Below, one piece after another: positions 45,184-52,756 of a stretch of DNA of 64,000 bases. The notes under the pieces were generated by a model. The model saw only the letters and a program-made list of their open reading frames with translations, searched no databases and was not told the DNA's origin. The stretch's first letter is position 1. Each line of letters starts with the position of its first letter. The stretch lies in NCBI RefSeq assembly GCF_001421245.1, contig NZ_LMKE01000015.1:20337-84336 (forward strand). Reading direction: 5' to 3'. The position numbers and the translations under genes were made by a program. The stretch is from Sphingomonas sp. Leaf10. GTDB taxonomy: Bacteria > Pseudomonadota > Alphaproteobacteria > Sphingomonadales > Sphingomonadaceae.

Positions 45184-45346
45184 CTACCACATCCATCGTG
45201 GCGGTTGTTGGCGTCGACGCATATTGATTTGCTCCAGCAATAAAACTAACTCGGATGAAGCAGGTATAAAATCCGTATTATCAGTATCTTGCTATCGATT
45301 GTTGCAGATGATCGGTTATCCTCGATCAAGTTCGGGAGAAATGATT

Positions 45347-46261
45347 ATGGCGGTACAGGACGGGGAACCCGCGGACCGGAGCGGCTCCCCACATCCGACG
45401 GTGTCGTCCGCCGATTTCGCCCGAAAATTCGGTCAGCTGCGACAGATGCAGGATGATCAGCCGATCTTCGTGACCCATCATGGCCGTGCGACCCATGTCC
45501 TGACGACGGTGCGCCACTACACCGCGCTGAAAGACGCGAACGGCACGGATCGGGCGGAGATGATCGCCACGACCGGCCTGCACGAACTGGCCAATTGCCT
45601 CAGCATCGGCGTGCTGCTGATCGATTACGACCTGCGGATCGTTGCCGCGAACCGGGTGGCGCATGTGCAACTCAACTGGCAGGACGGCGACCTGACCGGC
45701 CGGCAGGTGTTCGAAGCGCTTCCGGTGCTGCGCCGGTCGCTGATCAAAACCTATGTCCAGAGGGCAGTGGCGAGCAGGGAACCCTATTCCGCTGAAATAC
45801 CGTCCCTGTTCCGCGACGGCGCCTGGGTCCGCGCGGAAATCCACCCGTTCGCACAATTTGTCACGGTGCTGTTCCACGACATTACCGACGACATGAAGAC
45901 CCACCGCCTCGCCGACGCGCGCAAGTCGCTGCGCGAGGCGATCGCGGCACATGATGGCGTCGGCTATGTCTGCCTGAACACCCGCGGTCATATCGATCAG
46001 GCTGAGCCGACCTTTTGCGAGATCATTCAACTGCCTGAGGGGCGGCTGCGGCATGTCGCGATGGCCGATCTCGTTCCGGTTGGCCGACGCGTGGCGTTTC
46101 GCGAGGCGCTGGATTGCGTCCTGACCGGCGAGGGTGCGCGCACGATCGACAGTGCGATCCTGTCGAGCGAAGGACAAGCGGTTCCCGTGCGCGTCACCAT
46201 TGCCGAATTGCGCGGCGCCTATGGCAATGAAGGCGCGATCGTCCTGTTGACCCGGCAATAG
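45347..46261 (+). CDS. Phd/YefM antitoxin-like domain fused to PAS domains
   Basis: 304 aa. Residues 16-62 (TVSSADFARKFGQLRQMQDD...IFVTHHGRATHVLTTVRHYTAL) match the DNA-binding antitoxin fold Phd/YefM, normally the front of an 80-aa antitoxin. Here a PAS domain follows (ANCLSIGVLLIDYDLRIVAANRVAH...FHDITDDMK) and then a second, weaker PAS (GYVCLNTRGHIDQAEPTFCEI). No toxin gene is adjacent and there is no kinase or GGDEF output. It could be a one-component, sensor-controlled repressor. ATG 45347 has GGGAG 8 bases upstream; ATG 45341 is an alternative. Confidence 0.85.
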   Translation: MAVQDGEPADRSGSPHPTVSSADFARKFGQLRQMQDDQPIFVTHHGRATHVLTTVRHYTALKDANGTDRAEMIATTGLHELANCLSIGVLLIDYDLRIVAANRVAHVQLNWQDGDLTGRQVFEALPVLRRSLIKTYVQRAVASREPYSAEIPSLFRDGAWVRAEIHPFAQFVTVLFHDITDDMKTHRLADARKSLREAIAAHDGVGYVCLNTRGHIDQAEPTFCEIIQLPEGRLRHVAMADLVPVGRRVAFREALDCVLTGEGARTIDSAILSSEGQAVPVRVTIAELRGAYGNEGAIVLLTRQ

Positions 46262-46298
46262 CGCCATACGCCGCACCGATATCGGCTGAACCGGCTGG

Positions 46299-46454
46299 TC
46301 AGTCGCGCATCGCCGGGATCACTCTGCGCCCCTGCGTGACCCTGCATCGCTCCAGCCATGCATCCGCGGCGTCGTGATCGGTAACGATGCGGACCGTCGG
46401 ACCGGCCAGATCTTCCAACGGGAATCGAAATCGATCGCAAACATCTGCTCTCAT
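46299..46454 (-). CDS. Possible small protein, 51 aa
   Basis: Open frame MRADVCDRFRFPLEDLAGPTV... to RRVIPAMRD. The pattern of a short beta strand, then VTDHDAADAWLERC and a basic end faintly recalls DUF982-type small alphaproteobacterial proteins, but I cannot confirm this. No clear ribosome site is seen. The frame is open further up to 46514. The rest of the 46262-46650 gap shows nothing recognisable. Confidence 0.35.
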   Translation of the reverse strand: MRADVCDRFRFPLEDLAGPTVRIVTDHDAADAWLERCRVTQGRRVIPAMRD

Positions 46455-46650
46455 CGGGGGTTCGCAGCTGACCCGAGGGTCATACGATCGTCTCGTACGG
46501 TGAATGCAATGCATTGTACGAACGGGTCGTGTCGTCCGCCGATCGGATCGTCATCCGTGCGCTTGCCCGAATATACGGGAGCGGGTAGGCGCATCGAACG
46601 ACCGGTGTGCTGCGATGCGCACCAATCCCTGACGTAAACGAGTATCGAAC

Positions 46651-47616
46651 GTGACTGCTGCCCCTCGCACGACCGGTTCCAGGCTGTGGTGGCTGGGGGA
46701 CCGGATGGCGGTCCTGGTCCTCGGGCTGATTGCCGGGTTCGTGGTGGGGCTGTCCTTTGCCGGGGGCGGGCACATCGCGCTGCCCGACAAGCCCGTGCCG
46801 ACGACCTCGCCGACGCCGCCGATCGTGCCCGGTGCCTCCTCGACCGGCAACGACGCGGTAGCGGCCACGCCGCCGCCCCCCGCCACCGCGCGGACCGTCG
46901 ACGGCGCGATCGATCCGCGCGTCGTCGACCGGATGCGCCGGGACGGCGTGTTGCGCGTGGGGGTGTTCGGCGACAGCTTCGGCAACGGCATCTGGGACGC
47001 ACTCTACCGGCAATTACCGAAAAGCGACGGGTTCGAAGTTCTCAAGTTCGCCAAGGAAGCCACTGGTTTCACCCGCTATCGTACCCTCGATCTCGAGAAG
47101 CGCGCGCTCGAGCAGTTGCGGCAGCAGCCGGTCGACGCCGTCGTCATCAGCTTCGGCGCGAACGACAATCAGGCGGTGTTTGCCGACGGGCATCTCCACC
47201 CGTTGATGAGCGACGGCTGGAAACAGGTGATCGGCGACCGGATCGACAAGTTCGTGGCGGCGGTCCGCTCGACCGGTGCCGTCGTCTATTGGGTCGGACT
47301 GCCGGTGATGCGCGACCCGCAACTCGATGCCGATATGCAGGCGATGGACGCATTCTACGAAGCGCATATGCGTCGCCTCGGCGTGCCGTTCGTCGACTCG
47401 CGGCCGCTGACGCTGGATGCGGAGGGCAAGTACAACGCCTATCTGCCCGACCTGAAGACCGGCAAGCCGGTGTTGCTGCGGACGGGTGACGGGCTGCACA
47501 TGATCGGGGTAGGTTATCAGCGGCTGACCGACGGCGTCGCCGCCGATCTGCGTCGTTACGCCGATCGCACGCGGCAGGCGGCCGGGCGGCCGGCACCGCG
47601 CGGGGACGCGGGCTGA
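46651..47616 (+). CDS. Membrane-anchored SGNH hydrolase (DUF459 type)
   Basis: 321 aa. One N-terminal transmembrane helix (about residues 20-40) and a proline-rich periplasmic linker precede an SGNH domain. This has VGVFGDSFGNGIWD (nucleophile Ser), VVISFGANDNQ (block III Asn), and DGLHMIGVGYQRL in place of block V. DUF459 proteins accompany polysaccharide-acetylation loci. Start GTG 46651 is the first codon of the frame that includes the membrane helix. It shares one base with the next gene (TGATG). Confidence 0.85.
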   Translation: MTAAPRTTGSRLWWLGDRMAVLVLGLIAGFVVGLSFAGGGHIALPDKPVPTTSPTPPIVPGASSTGNDAVAATPPPPATARTVDGAIDPRVVDRMRRDGVLRVGVFGDSFGNGIWDALYRQLPKSDGFEVLKFAKEATGFTRYRTLDLEKRALEQLRQQPVDAVVISFGANDNQAVFADGHLHPLMSDGWKQVIGDRIDKFVAAVRSTGAVVYWVGLPVMRDPQLDADMQAMDAFYEAHMRRLGVPFVDSRPLTLDAEGKYNAYLPDLKTGKPVLLRTGDGLHMIGVGYQRLTDGVAADLRRYADRTRQAAGRPAPRGDAG

Positions 47617-48860
47617 TGTCGGCACTGATGGCGATCGCACTGGCACAGGCGGCGGCGTCGAGCTGCTACGGCGCGCTGTGCGATGCCGATCGCATCCGCC
47701 CGTTCCTCGAAAAGCTGGCGACGGCGCGCAGCGCTCCGGCACCGGTCCGCATCCTTCAGATCGGCGACAGCCACACCGCCGGCGACCAGATCACCGGCAG
47801 CTGGCGGACGCTGTTGCAGGCGCGCTACGGCCGCGCGGGGCGGGGGACGCTCGCCCCCGGGCGCCCCTATGCCGGCTATCTGACCCGCGACATTACCGCG
47901 ACGCAGTCGGCGGGGTGGAGCGTCAACGGCATCTTCGGATCGGCGTACCAATCGTCCGGCAGCGTCCGGATGGGCCTCAGCGCCTATAGCCTGACCAGCT
48001 ACACGCCCGGCGCGGCGGTAACGCTCGGCGCAGATGGCGGGCGGACTTTCGACCGGTTGACCGTCTGCGCGCTGACCGGGCCGGGGGCGGGGACGGTACA
48101 GCTCAGCATCGGTGCGGCGGTGGTCGAATGGCCGCTGGCCGCGCTGGAGACGGGCAGCCGCTGTCGCACGCTGGATGCCGGTGGCGAGGCGGCGATCGCC
48201 TCGGCCACGGTCGTGCGCGGTCCGGTGACGCTGACGTCGTGGAGCACCGAACGCAGTCGCGGCGGCGGGGTGATCCTGTCGAACCTCGGCACGGTCGGTG
48301 CGCAGTTCACCCATTTCGACCGGACCGACGACCGCGTCGTCGCGGCCGAACTCGCCGCTTATCGCCCCGACCTGATCGTCGTCGCGTTCGGCACCAACGA
48401 AGCGTTCCGACCCGGATTTTCGGCTGCGGCGTATGAAGCGACGCTGCGCGCCGACCTGACCCGGCTGCGGCGGCTGGCCCCCGGCGTGCCGATGCTGCTG
48501 TTCGGCGCGCCCGATTCCGCGACCCGCACCCCCAGCCTGCAAGTCGGGGAGAGCGGCACCAGCCTGCCGTGCGCATCCTCGGCACTGTGGCGCCCGACCG
48601 CGGCGCTGGCGACGGTCCAGGCGATCCAACGGCGGCAGGCGCGGGCGTTCGGCATCGCCTATTGGGACTGGGCGCAGGCGATGGGCGGGCGGTGCGTCGC
48701 CGACGGCTGGGCGCAAGCGGTGACCCCGTTGATGCGCGGTGACCATGTCCACTTCACCAGCCGTGGCGGTGCCGAGATCGCCCGGCTGCTACAGGCGGAT
48801 ATCGACCTCGCCATGACCAGCTTGCTGGCGCCGACCGTTCCCCCGTCGACGATCCGCTAG
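47616..48860 (+). CDS. Exported SGNH hydrolase-like protein of O-acetylation locus
   Basis: 414 aa. A short hydrophobic N-terminus (MSALMAIALAQAAASSCYG) precedes ILQIGDSHTAGDQITG, a GDSH-type nucleophile block like that of AlgX/AlgJ and PatB-type acetyltransferases. VVAFGTNEAF supplies block III and GDHVHFTSRGG the catalytic Asp-His pair. A beta-rich insert occupies residues 120-240. It likely accepts acetyl from the MBOAT partner and passes it to a glycan in the periplasm. It abuts the MBOAT start with no gap. Confidence 0.85.
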   Translation: MSALMAIALAQAAASSCYGALCDADRIRPFLEKLATARSAPAPVRILQIGDSHTAGDQITGSWRTLLQARYGRAGRGTLAPGRPYAGYLTRDITATQSAGWSVNGIFGSAYQSSGSVRMGLSAYSLTSYTPGAAVTLGADGGRTFDRLTVCALTGPGAGTVQLSIGAAVVEWPLAALETGSRCRTLDAGGEAAIASATVVRGPVTLTSWSTERSRGGGVILSNLGTVGAQFTHFDRTDDRVVAAELAAYRPDLIVVAFGTNEAFRPGFSAAAYEATLRADLTRLRRLAPGVPMLLFGAPDSATRTPSLQVGESGTSLPCASSALWRPTAALATVQAIQRRQARAFGIAYWDWAQAMGGRCVADGWAQAVTPLMRGDHVHFTSRGGAEIARLLQADIDLAMTSLLAPTVPPSTIR

Positions 48861-50264
48861 ATGCTGTTCCCTACGCTCAGCTTCGGACTGTTCTTCCTCA
48901 TCGTCTATGCGATCACCTGGTCGCTCGGGCGATCGAACGAATGGCGCAAGATCGCGCTGCTGCTGGCCAGCTGGTTCTTCTACGGCGCATGGGATGCGCG
49001 GTTCGTCGCGCTGCTGTTCGTCTCCGCCTTCGTCAACTGGGCGCTGGCGGCGGCGATCGTACGCAGCGACGACCGTCGCGGGCGGCTGCTGGTGACGCTC
49101 GGCGTCGTCGCCAATCTCGGTGTGCTCGGCTATTTCAAATATGCCGGCTTTTTCCTCGAACAGGTCGCGACGCTGTTGCAGCCGCTGGGCTTCGGGCGCG
49201 ACCTGCCGCTGTTGCAGGTCGTGCTGCCGGTCGGCGTATCGTTCTTCACGTTCCAGGCGATCTCGTACCTGGTCGACGTCCATCGCCGCCGCTTGGCCAC
49301 CGCCAGCCTGCTCGACCTGACGCTGCTCATGTCGTTCTTTCCGCATCTGGTCGCGGGGCCGATCGTGCGCGGCGCCGACCTGTTGCCGCAGTTCAAACGT
49401 GTGCCGACCATCGATCGCGGCACTGTCGCCGCCGCGCTGCTGCTGATCCTGTGGGGGCTGTTCAAGAAAGCGGTGATCGCATCGCAACTGGCGGGCGCGT
49501 TGGTCGATCCGGCATTCTTCGATCCGGCCAGCCGGTCGAGCTTCGACCTGCTGATCGGTGCCTATGGCTACGCGGTGCAGATCTATTGCGACTTTTCCGC
49601 CTATTCCGACATGGCGATCGGGCTGGCGGCACTGCTCGGCTACACCTTCCCGCGCAATTTCGACCAGCCCTATCGCGCCGCTTCGCTCCAGGATTTCTGG
49701 CGGCGCTGGCATATCAGCCTGTCGAGCTGGCTGCGCGACTATCTCTACATTCCCTTGGGCGGCAGTCGGAAGGGGCCGGTCCGCACCTATCTGAACCTGT
49801 TCCTGACGATGCTGCTCGGCGGCCTGTGGCATGGTGCCAGCTGGAGCTTCGTGATCTGGGGCGCACTGCACGGCGGCTGGCTGGCGATCGAGCGTTTCTG
49901 GTCGCGCCACCGCCCGGCCCGCTGGCGCCCCGCGCCGCGCTGGCTCGGCATCCTCGTCACCTTTCATATCGTAGTGCTCGGCTGGATCTTCTTCCGCGCC
50001 CAGGGTGAGGGGGAGGCGTTCGCCTATCTCGGCCAACTGTTCGCCGGGGACTGGCGCAACACGCTGGTGACGCCGCTGTCGCTGGCGCTAGTCGCCATGG
50101 GCCTTGCCATCCATGCCGTGCCGGCCGGCATTTTGCCCGGTATCGCGACGCGCGTGCGCACCCATGCCGCCCCGGTCGTCGGCCTCGCACTGGGCGTGCT
50201 GATCCTGATCGTCGACGCGATGCGGCCCGAAGGGGTCGCTCCGTTCATCTATTACCAGTTCTGA
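48861..50264 (+). CDS. MBOAT O-acyltransferase (AlgI/DltB-like)
   Basis: 467 aa, about 10-12 membrane helices. MLFPTLSFGLFFLIVY and GYFKYAGFFLE are AlgI-like; AYGYAVQIYCDFSAYSDMAIGLAALLGY and PRNFDQPYRAASLQDFWRRWHISLSSWLRDYLYIPLGGSR are the conserved MBOAT core. The catalytic His lies in LLGGLWHGASWSFVIWG. It moves acetyl groups from cytoplasmic acetyl-CoA across the inner membrane for O-acetylation of an exported polymer. Third gene of the SGNH-SGNH-MBOAT operon. Confidence 0.95.
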   Translation: MLFPTLSFGLFFLIVYAITWSLGRSNEWRKIALLLASWFFYGAWDARFVALLFVSAFVNWALAAAIVRSDDRRGRLLVTLGVVANLGVLGYFKYAGFFLEQVATLLQPLGFGRDLPLLQVVLPVGVSFFTFQAISYLVDVHRRRLATASLLDLTLLMSFFPHLVAGPIVRGADLLPQFKRVPTIDRGTVAAALLLILWGLFKKAVIASQLAGALVDPAFFDPASRSSFDLLIGAYGYAVQIYCDFSAYSDMAIGLAALLGYTFPRNFDQPYRAASLQDFWRRWHISLSSWLRDYLYIPLGGSRKGPVRTYLNLFLTMLLGGLWHGASWSFVIWGALHGGWLAIERFWSRHRPARWRPAPRWLGILVTFHIVVLGWIFFRAQGEGEAFAYLGQLFAGDWRNTLVTPLSLALVAMGLAIHAVPAGILPGIATRVRTHAAPVVGLALGVLILIVDAMRPEGVAPFIYYQF

Positions 50265-50277
50265 CGGGAAGCGTGCG

Positions 50278-50625
50278 ATGACCACGGGTGCCGAACAGGG
50301 AGAGATCGTCGAGGTCGGATCGCCGGTGCTGGTGCCGGCCAGTCCTGTCGATACGGTGCGGCCATGGCGCTGGATGACCGGCGTCGTCGCGACGACGACC
50401 CTGTTCCTGAGCGCGTTCAACGCGCACGCGATCGGCGCGTGGTTCGACGAACTGCCGCCGTCGCCGATCACCGAGCCGCTGCGCGCGCCGATCGCGGCCT
50501 GGGTGGCACGCACGGCCGGTCTCGGGTTCGACGCCCCGCGTGCGGCGGTCCGCAAGCGTTGGGAAGCGGCGCAGGCGGCACGGTTCGGTACCGAACAACC
50601 CGGCGAGGACGGCAGCGCGCGGTAG
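50278..50625 (+). CDS. Single-pass membrane protein of the O-acetylation operon
   Basis: 115 aa with one hydrophobic helix (WMTGVVATTTLFLSAFNAHAIG), a short cytoplasmic arm, and an alanine-rich periplasmic part (WFDELPPSPITEPLRAPIAAWVARTAGL). ATG 50278 lies 13 bases after the MBOAT stop with GGGAAG upstream. I recognise no family. Its position as the fourth gene suggests an accessory or scaffold role in acetylation. Confidence 0.65.
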   Translation: MTTGAEQGEIVEVGSPVLVPASPVDTVRPWRWMTGVVATTTLFLSAFNAHAIGAWFDELPPSPITEPLRAPIAAWVARTAGLGFDAPRAAVRKRWEAAQAARFGTEQPGEDGSAR

Positions 50626-50642
50626 TGCCGGCTCCCCAAACG

Positions 50643-50680
50643 GCAACGCCCGCGCGAGCCTTGCTCAACGCGGGCGTTGC
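50643..50680. terminator. Bidirectional terminator hairpin
   Basis: Perfect 12-bp stem GCAACGCCCGCG/CGCGGGCGTTGC with a 14-base loop between the convergent O-acetylation operon and the SleB-type gene. There is no long T-tract on either side, but it is centred exactly between the two stops. Confidence 0.6.
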
Positions 50681-50708
50681 GGTACGCGAACCTGCTTCAG
50701 CCGGCGGT

Positions 50709-51287
50709 TCAGCGATAGAAAGTGTGGTCGGCAATCTGGGTAACGCGGGTCCGCTTCGGCATCGACGCACCGGCCGAATGGAAGAACAGCGCGCCCGGAG
50801 CAACCTCCTCGCCCTTGCCGCTCAGCGTGCGCTTGGCGATGTCGACGGCGGTGTCCCAGCGGCCATTGTTGCGCGGCGGGTCATAGGCGTCGACGTTGAA
50901 GAACTGGCCGCGCTGCTTGACGACACCGCAGGCGCTGTCGGCGAAGCGGCCGCTGTTCATGCGGGCACGGATGACCTGTGCCACGGCGACCTGTCCACGA
51001 TGCGGCTGGTTGCCGGCTTCGTGGACGACGACCTTGGCGATGCATTCGACCTCGCGCTTGTCGAGGCTGGTGGTATCGGTTTCAGAAAGGGCCGGTTCGG
51101 CTTCGGGAAGGGCCTGCACCACCGGCGCGGGTGCGGCGAAGGTGACGGGGGCAGGGACGTCGGCAACTGGCGTCGATTGCGGGGCAATCTGTGGTTCGGA
51201 ATCCGTGTTCATCGCGACATGGGCACTCGCGACGCCGCTGACTGCGGTCAGGCTCCACAAAACCAATACGGACCAGCGCTTGTTCAT
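50709..51287 (-). CDS. SleB-type cell wall hydrolase
   Basis: 192 aa. Signal peptide [22 protein letters not shown] and a proline/alanine linker precede a hydrolase_2 domain at about residues 80-192: [34 protein letters not shown] (catalytic-type Glu), [15 protein letters not shown] and [14 protein letters not shown]. It is a putative lytic transglycosylase of the periplasm. It is the second such enzyme in the window, unrelated in context to the one at 14239. GTG 51293 is an alternative start. Confidence 0.9.
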   Translation of the reverse strand: MNKRWSVLVLWSLTAVSGVASAHVAMNTDSEPQIAPQSTPVADVPAPVTFAAPAPVVQALPEAEPALSETDTTSLDKREVECIAKVVVHEAGNQPHRGQVAVAQVIRARMNSGRFADSACGVVKQRGQFFNVDAYDPPRNNGRWDTAVDIAKRTLSGKGEEVAPGALFFHSAGASMPKRTRVTQIADHTFYR

Positions 51288-51293
51288 TCCCAC

Positions 51294-51664
51294 TCACTGC
51301 TATTGCGCGAAGGTGCCCGCCATCGGCCGCAGAAACGCGGACAAATAGAGCGGCCGTCGGGATCCCCCACGTCTCGCCGTCCGTTACCCGCTGCTTGCAC
51401 GCGCGGATCGCCGGACCGGCTGAACTCGGCCCGGCTCATCGCTTCGGCGCGGCAAACTGTCAACGCGGGCGCCGTTCATCGGCGACGAACCGTTCGGCAC
51501 ATCCGATCAATCCACGCCCGAAACGACAAATCGGGCGGGTGTTAATCGATTTAAACCATGATCGTCGTCGCCGGATTGTCGCGAATCGTTGCTACGGACC
51601 GTCGAGTCCATATTCCGTTCAGCTTCGCCGGTATCGGGATGGGTGCGCAGGCGTTAGGGTGTCG
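51294..51664. other. Divergent intergenic region, no gene seen
   Basis: 371 bases between the divergent SleB-type and YbaN genes. It is GC-rich except for a short AT island around 51541-51557 (GTTAATCGATTTAAACC), near-palindromic about TCGA and a possible regulator site or promoter core. I see no convincing coding frame, tRNA or repeat element. Confidence 0.4.
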
Positions 51665-52081
51665 ATGATGCTGCCGCCCGCCACCCCACGACCCATGCCG
51701 CGCCGGATGCGGCTGGTACGGCTGGGCTGGATTACGCTCGGCTGGCTGTTCGTCGGACTGGGGGTCATCGGCGCGCTGTTGCCGGTGATGCCGACGACGA
51801 TCTTCCTGATCCTTGCCGCCGCATGTTTCGCGCGCGGATCGCCGCGACTGGAGCGCTGGTTGCTCGACCATCCCCGCTTCGGCCCGACCCTGACCGCATG
51901 GCGCCGCGATGGCGCGATCGGACGCGGGGCGAAAGCGATGGCGTGCGGCGGCATCGCCTTCGGATATGGCATGTTCCTGATCGGTGCCCGGCCAGGGTTG
52001 GGACTGGCCGCGTTGGTGGCGGTGCTGATGTTCGCCTGCGCTGTCTATATCCTCACCCGGCCGATACCGTTCGATCGCTAA
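51665..52081 (+). CDS. YbaN family (DUF454) inner-membrane protein
   Basis: 138 aa with two pairs of hydrophobic helices. The family signature [49 protein letters not shown] is complete. The function of DUF454 is unknown. ATG 51665 or 51668 (two consecutive Met codons) start the protein; the frame is open upstream without coding character. It ends 3 bases before the broken DUF892 gene that converges on it. Confidence 0.88.
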   Translation: MMLPPATPRPMPRRMRLVRLGWITLGWLFVGLGVIGALLPVMPTTIFLILAAACFARGSPRLERWLLDHPRFGPTLTAWRRDGAIGRGAKAMACGGIAFGYGMFLIGARPGLGLAALVAVLMFACAVYILTRPIPFDR

Positions 52082-52084
52082 GGG

Positions 52085-52633
52085 TCAAACCTTCGCGCCC
52101 GACGAACCCTCTTCGGCGTACAACGTCGCGTAACGCCGCGTCACGACCGGCAGCGATTCATCGATCCACTGCGCCATCTCCTGTTCCTCAGCCAGAGACT
52201 ACTGCAATAGCGGCGTCGCAGAGGCAAAGCCGCCATCTTCGGCCATCGTCGGCAGCGACTTGGAGGCCGCAATCTCGAAATGTTCGAAGGCATGGTTGGC
52301 AAAGCTGTTCTTGACGATCTCGTCGCCCGCAACGTTATGGCTCAGCGCCGCCATTGCGCCCGACAGGCTGAGACCCAGATCCTTCAGCGTCGACCCGCTG
52401 GTGTCGAAGCCGGCCAGGATTTCGTCGAGCCGGGCGATCTGGTCGTTGGTCTCGTCGATATGCAGCCGCAGCCGGTCGGCGACCTCGGGATAGTTCACGA
52501 TCCGCTCGACCTGCGGCGTCATGATCGACAGCGCCTGTTTCCCGACCGCATGGGCGTTGGTCAGGTCGGTGACAAACAGTTTGCGAAGGATGTCCTGCTG
52601 GATTGCCATGTCGCCATGTCGCCATGTCGCCAT
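52085..52633 (-). pseudogene. DUF892/YciF ferritin-like protein, split by an in-frame TAG
   Basis: The reading frame from ATG 52633 encodes 144 aa of a DUF892 (YciF-like) four-helix protein and stops at TAG 52201-52199 just after ATPLLQ. The same frame continues with SLAEEQEMAQWIDESLPVV to TGA at 52087-52085, which is the normal last helix of the family. A single C-to-T change (CAG to TAG) explains the stop. The start lies inside an 8-bp tandem repeat. YciF-like proteins are stress-linked in other bacteria. Truncation, readthrough or a sequencing error are all possible. Confidence 0.8.
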
Positions 52634-52642
52634 GTCGCCATG
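52605..52642 (-). repeat. 8-bp tandem repeat (GCCATGTC, 4.75 copies) at a start codon
   Basis: Four full copies of GCCATGTC and a partial fifth give five ATG codons on the minus strand, 8 bases apart and so in rotating frames. GGGAG at 52643-52647 is spaced 9 bases from the ATG at 52633, the one in frame with the DUF892 protein. Gain or loss of a unit would move a different frame into that position. Confidence 0.8.
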
Positions 52643-52756
52643 CTCCCGGGATCCGGGTCCGTGCGGCGGGCGTACCGCACGCTGCGATCCGACCGGCTGT
52701 TCCTGCCGAACCGTCCCCCTGCCAACCGATAAGCTAGCGATTGGTCGCCTGTTTCA

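Noticed and set aside
46480..47013. Minus-strand open frames opposite the DUF459 gene
   Set aside because: No motif; overlapping a membrane-anchored SGNH gene with clear catalytic blocks.
51542..51554. TTAA...TTAA in GTTAATCGATTTAAACC as a CtrA site
   Set aside because: The two TTAA blocks are 5 bases apart, not 7.
52335..52625. Second open frame starting in the same 8-bp repeat (MATWRHGNPAGHP...)
   Set aside because: Out of frame with the DUF892 protein; it is what a shifted repeat would produce, not an independent gene.
52643..52756. EcfG-type stress promoter upstream of the DUF892 gene (GGAAC...CGTG on the minus strand)
   Set aside because: The -35-like GGAAC is present but the expected GTT at -10 is missing, so the match is too weak to list.
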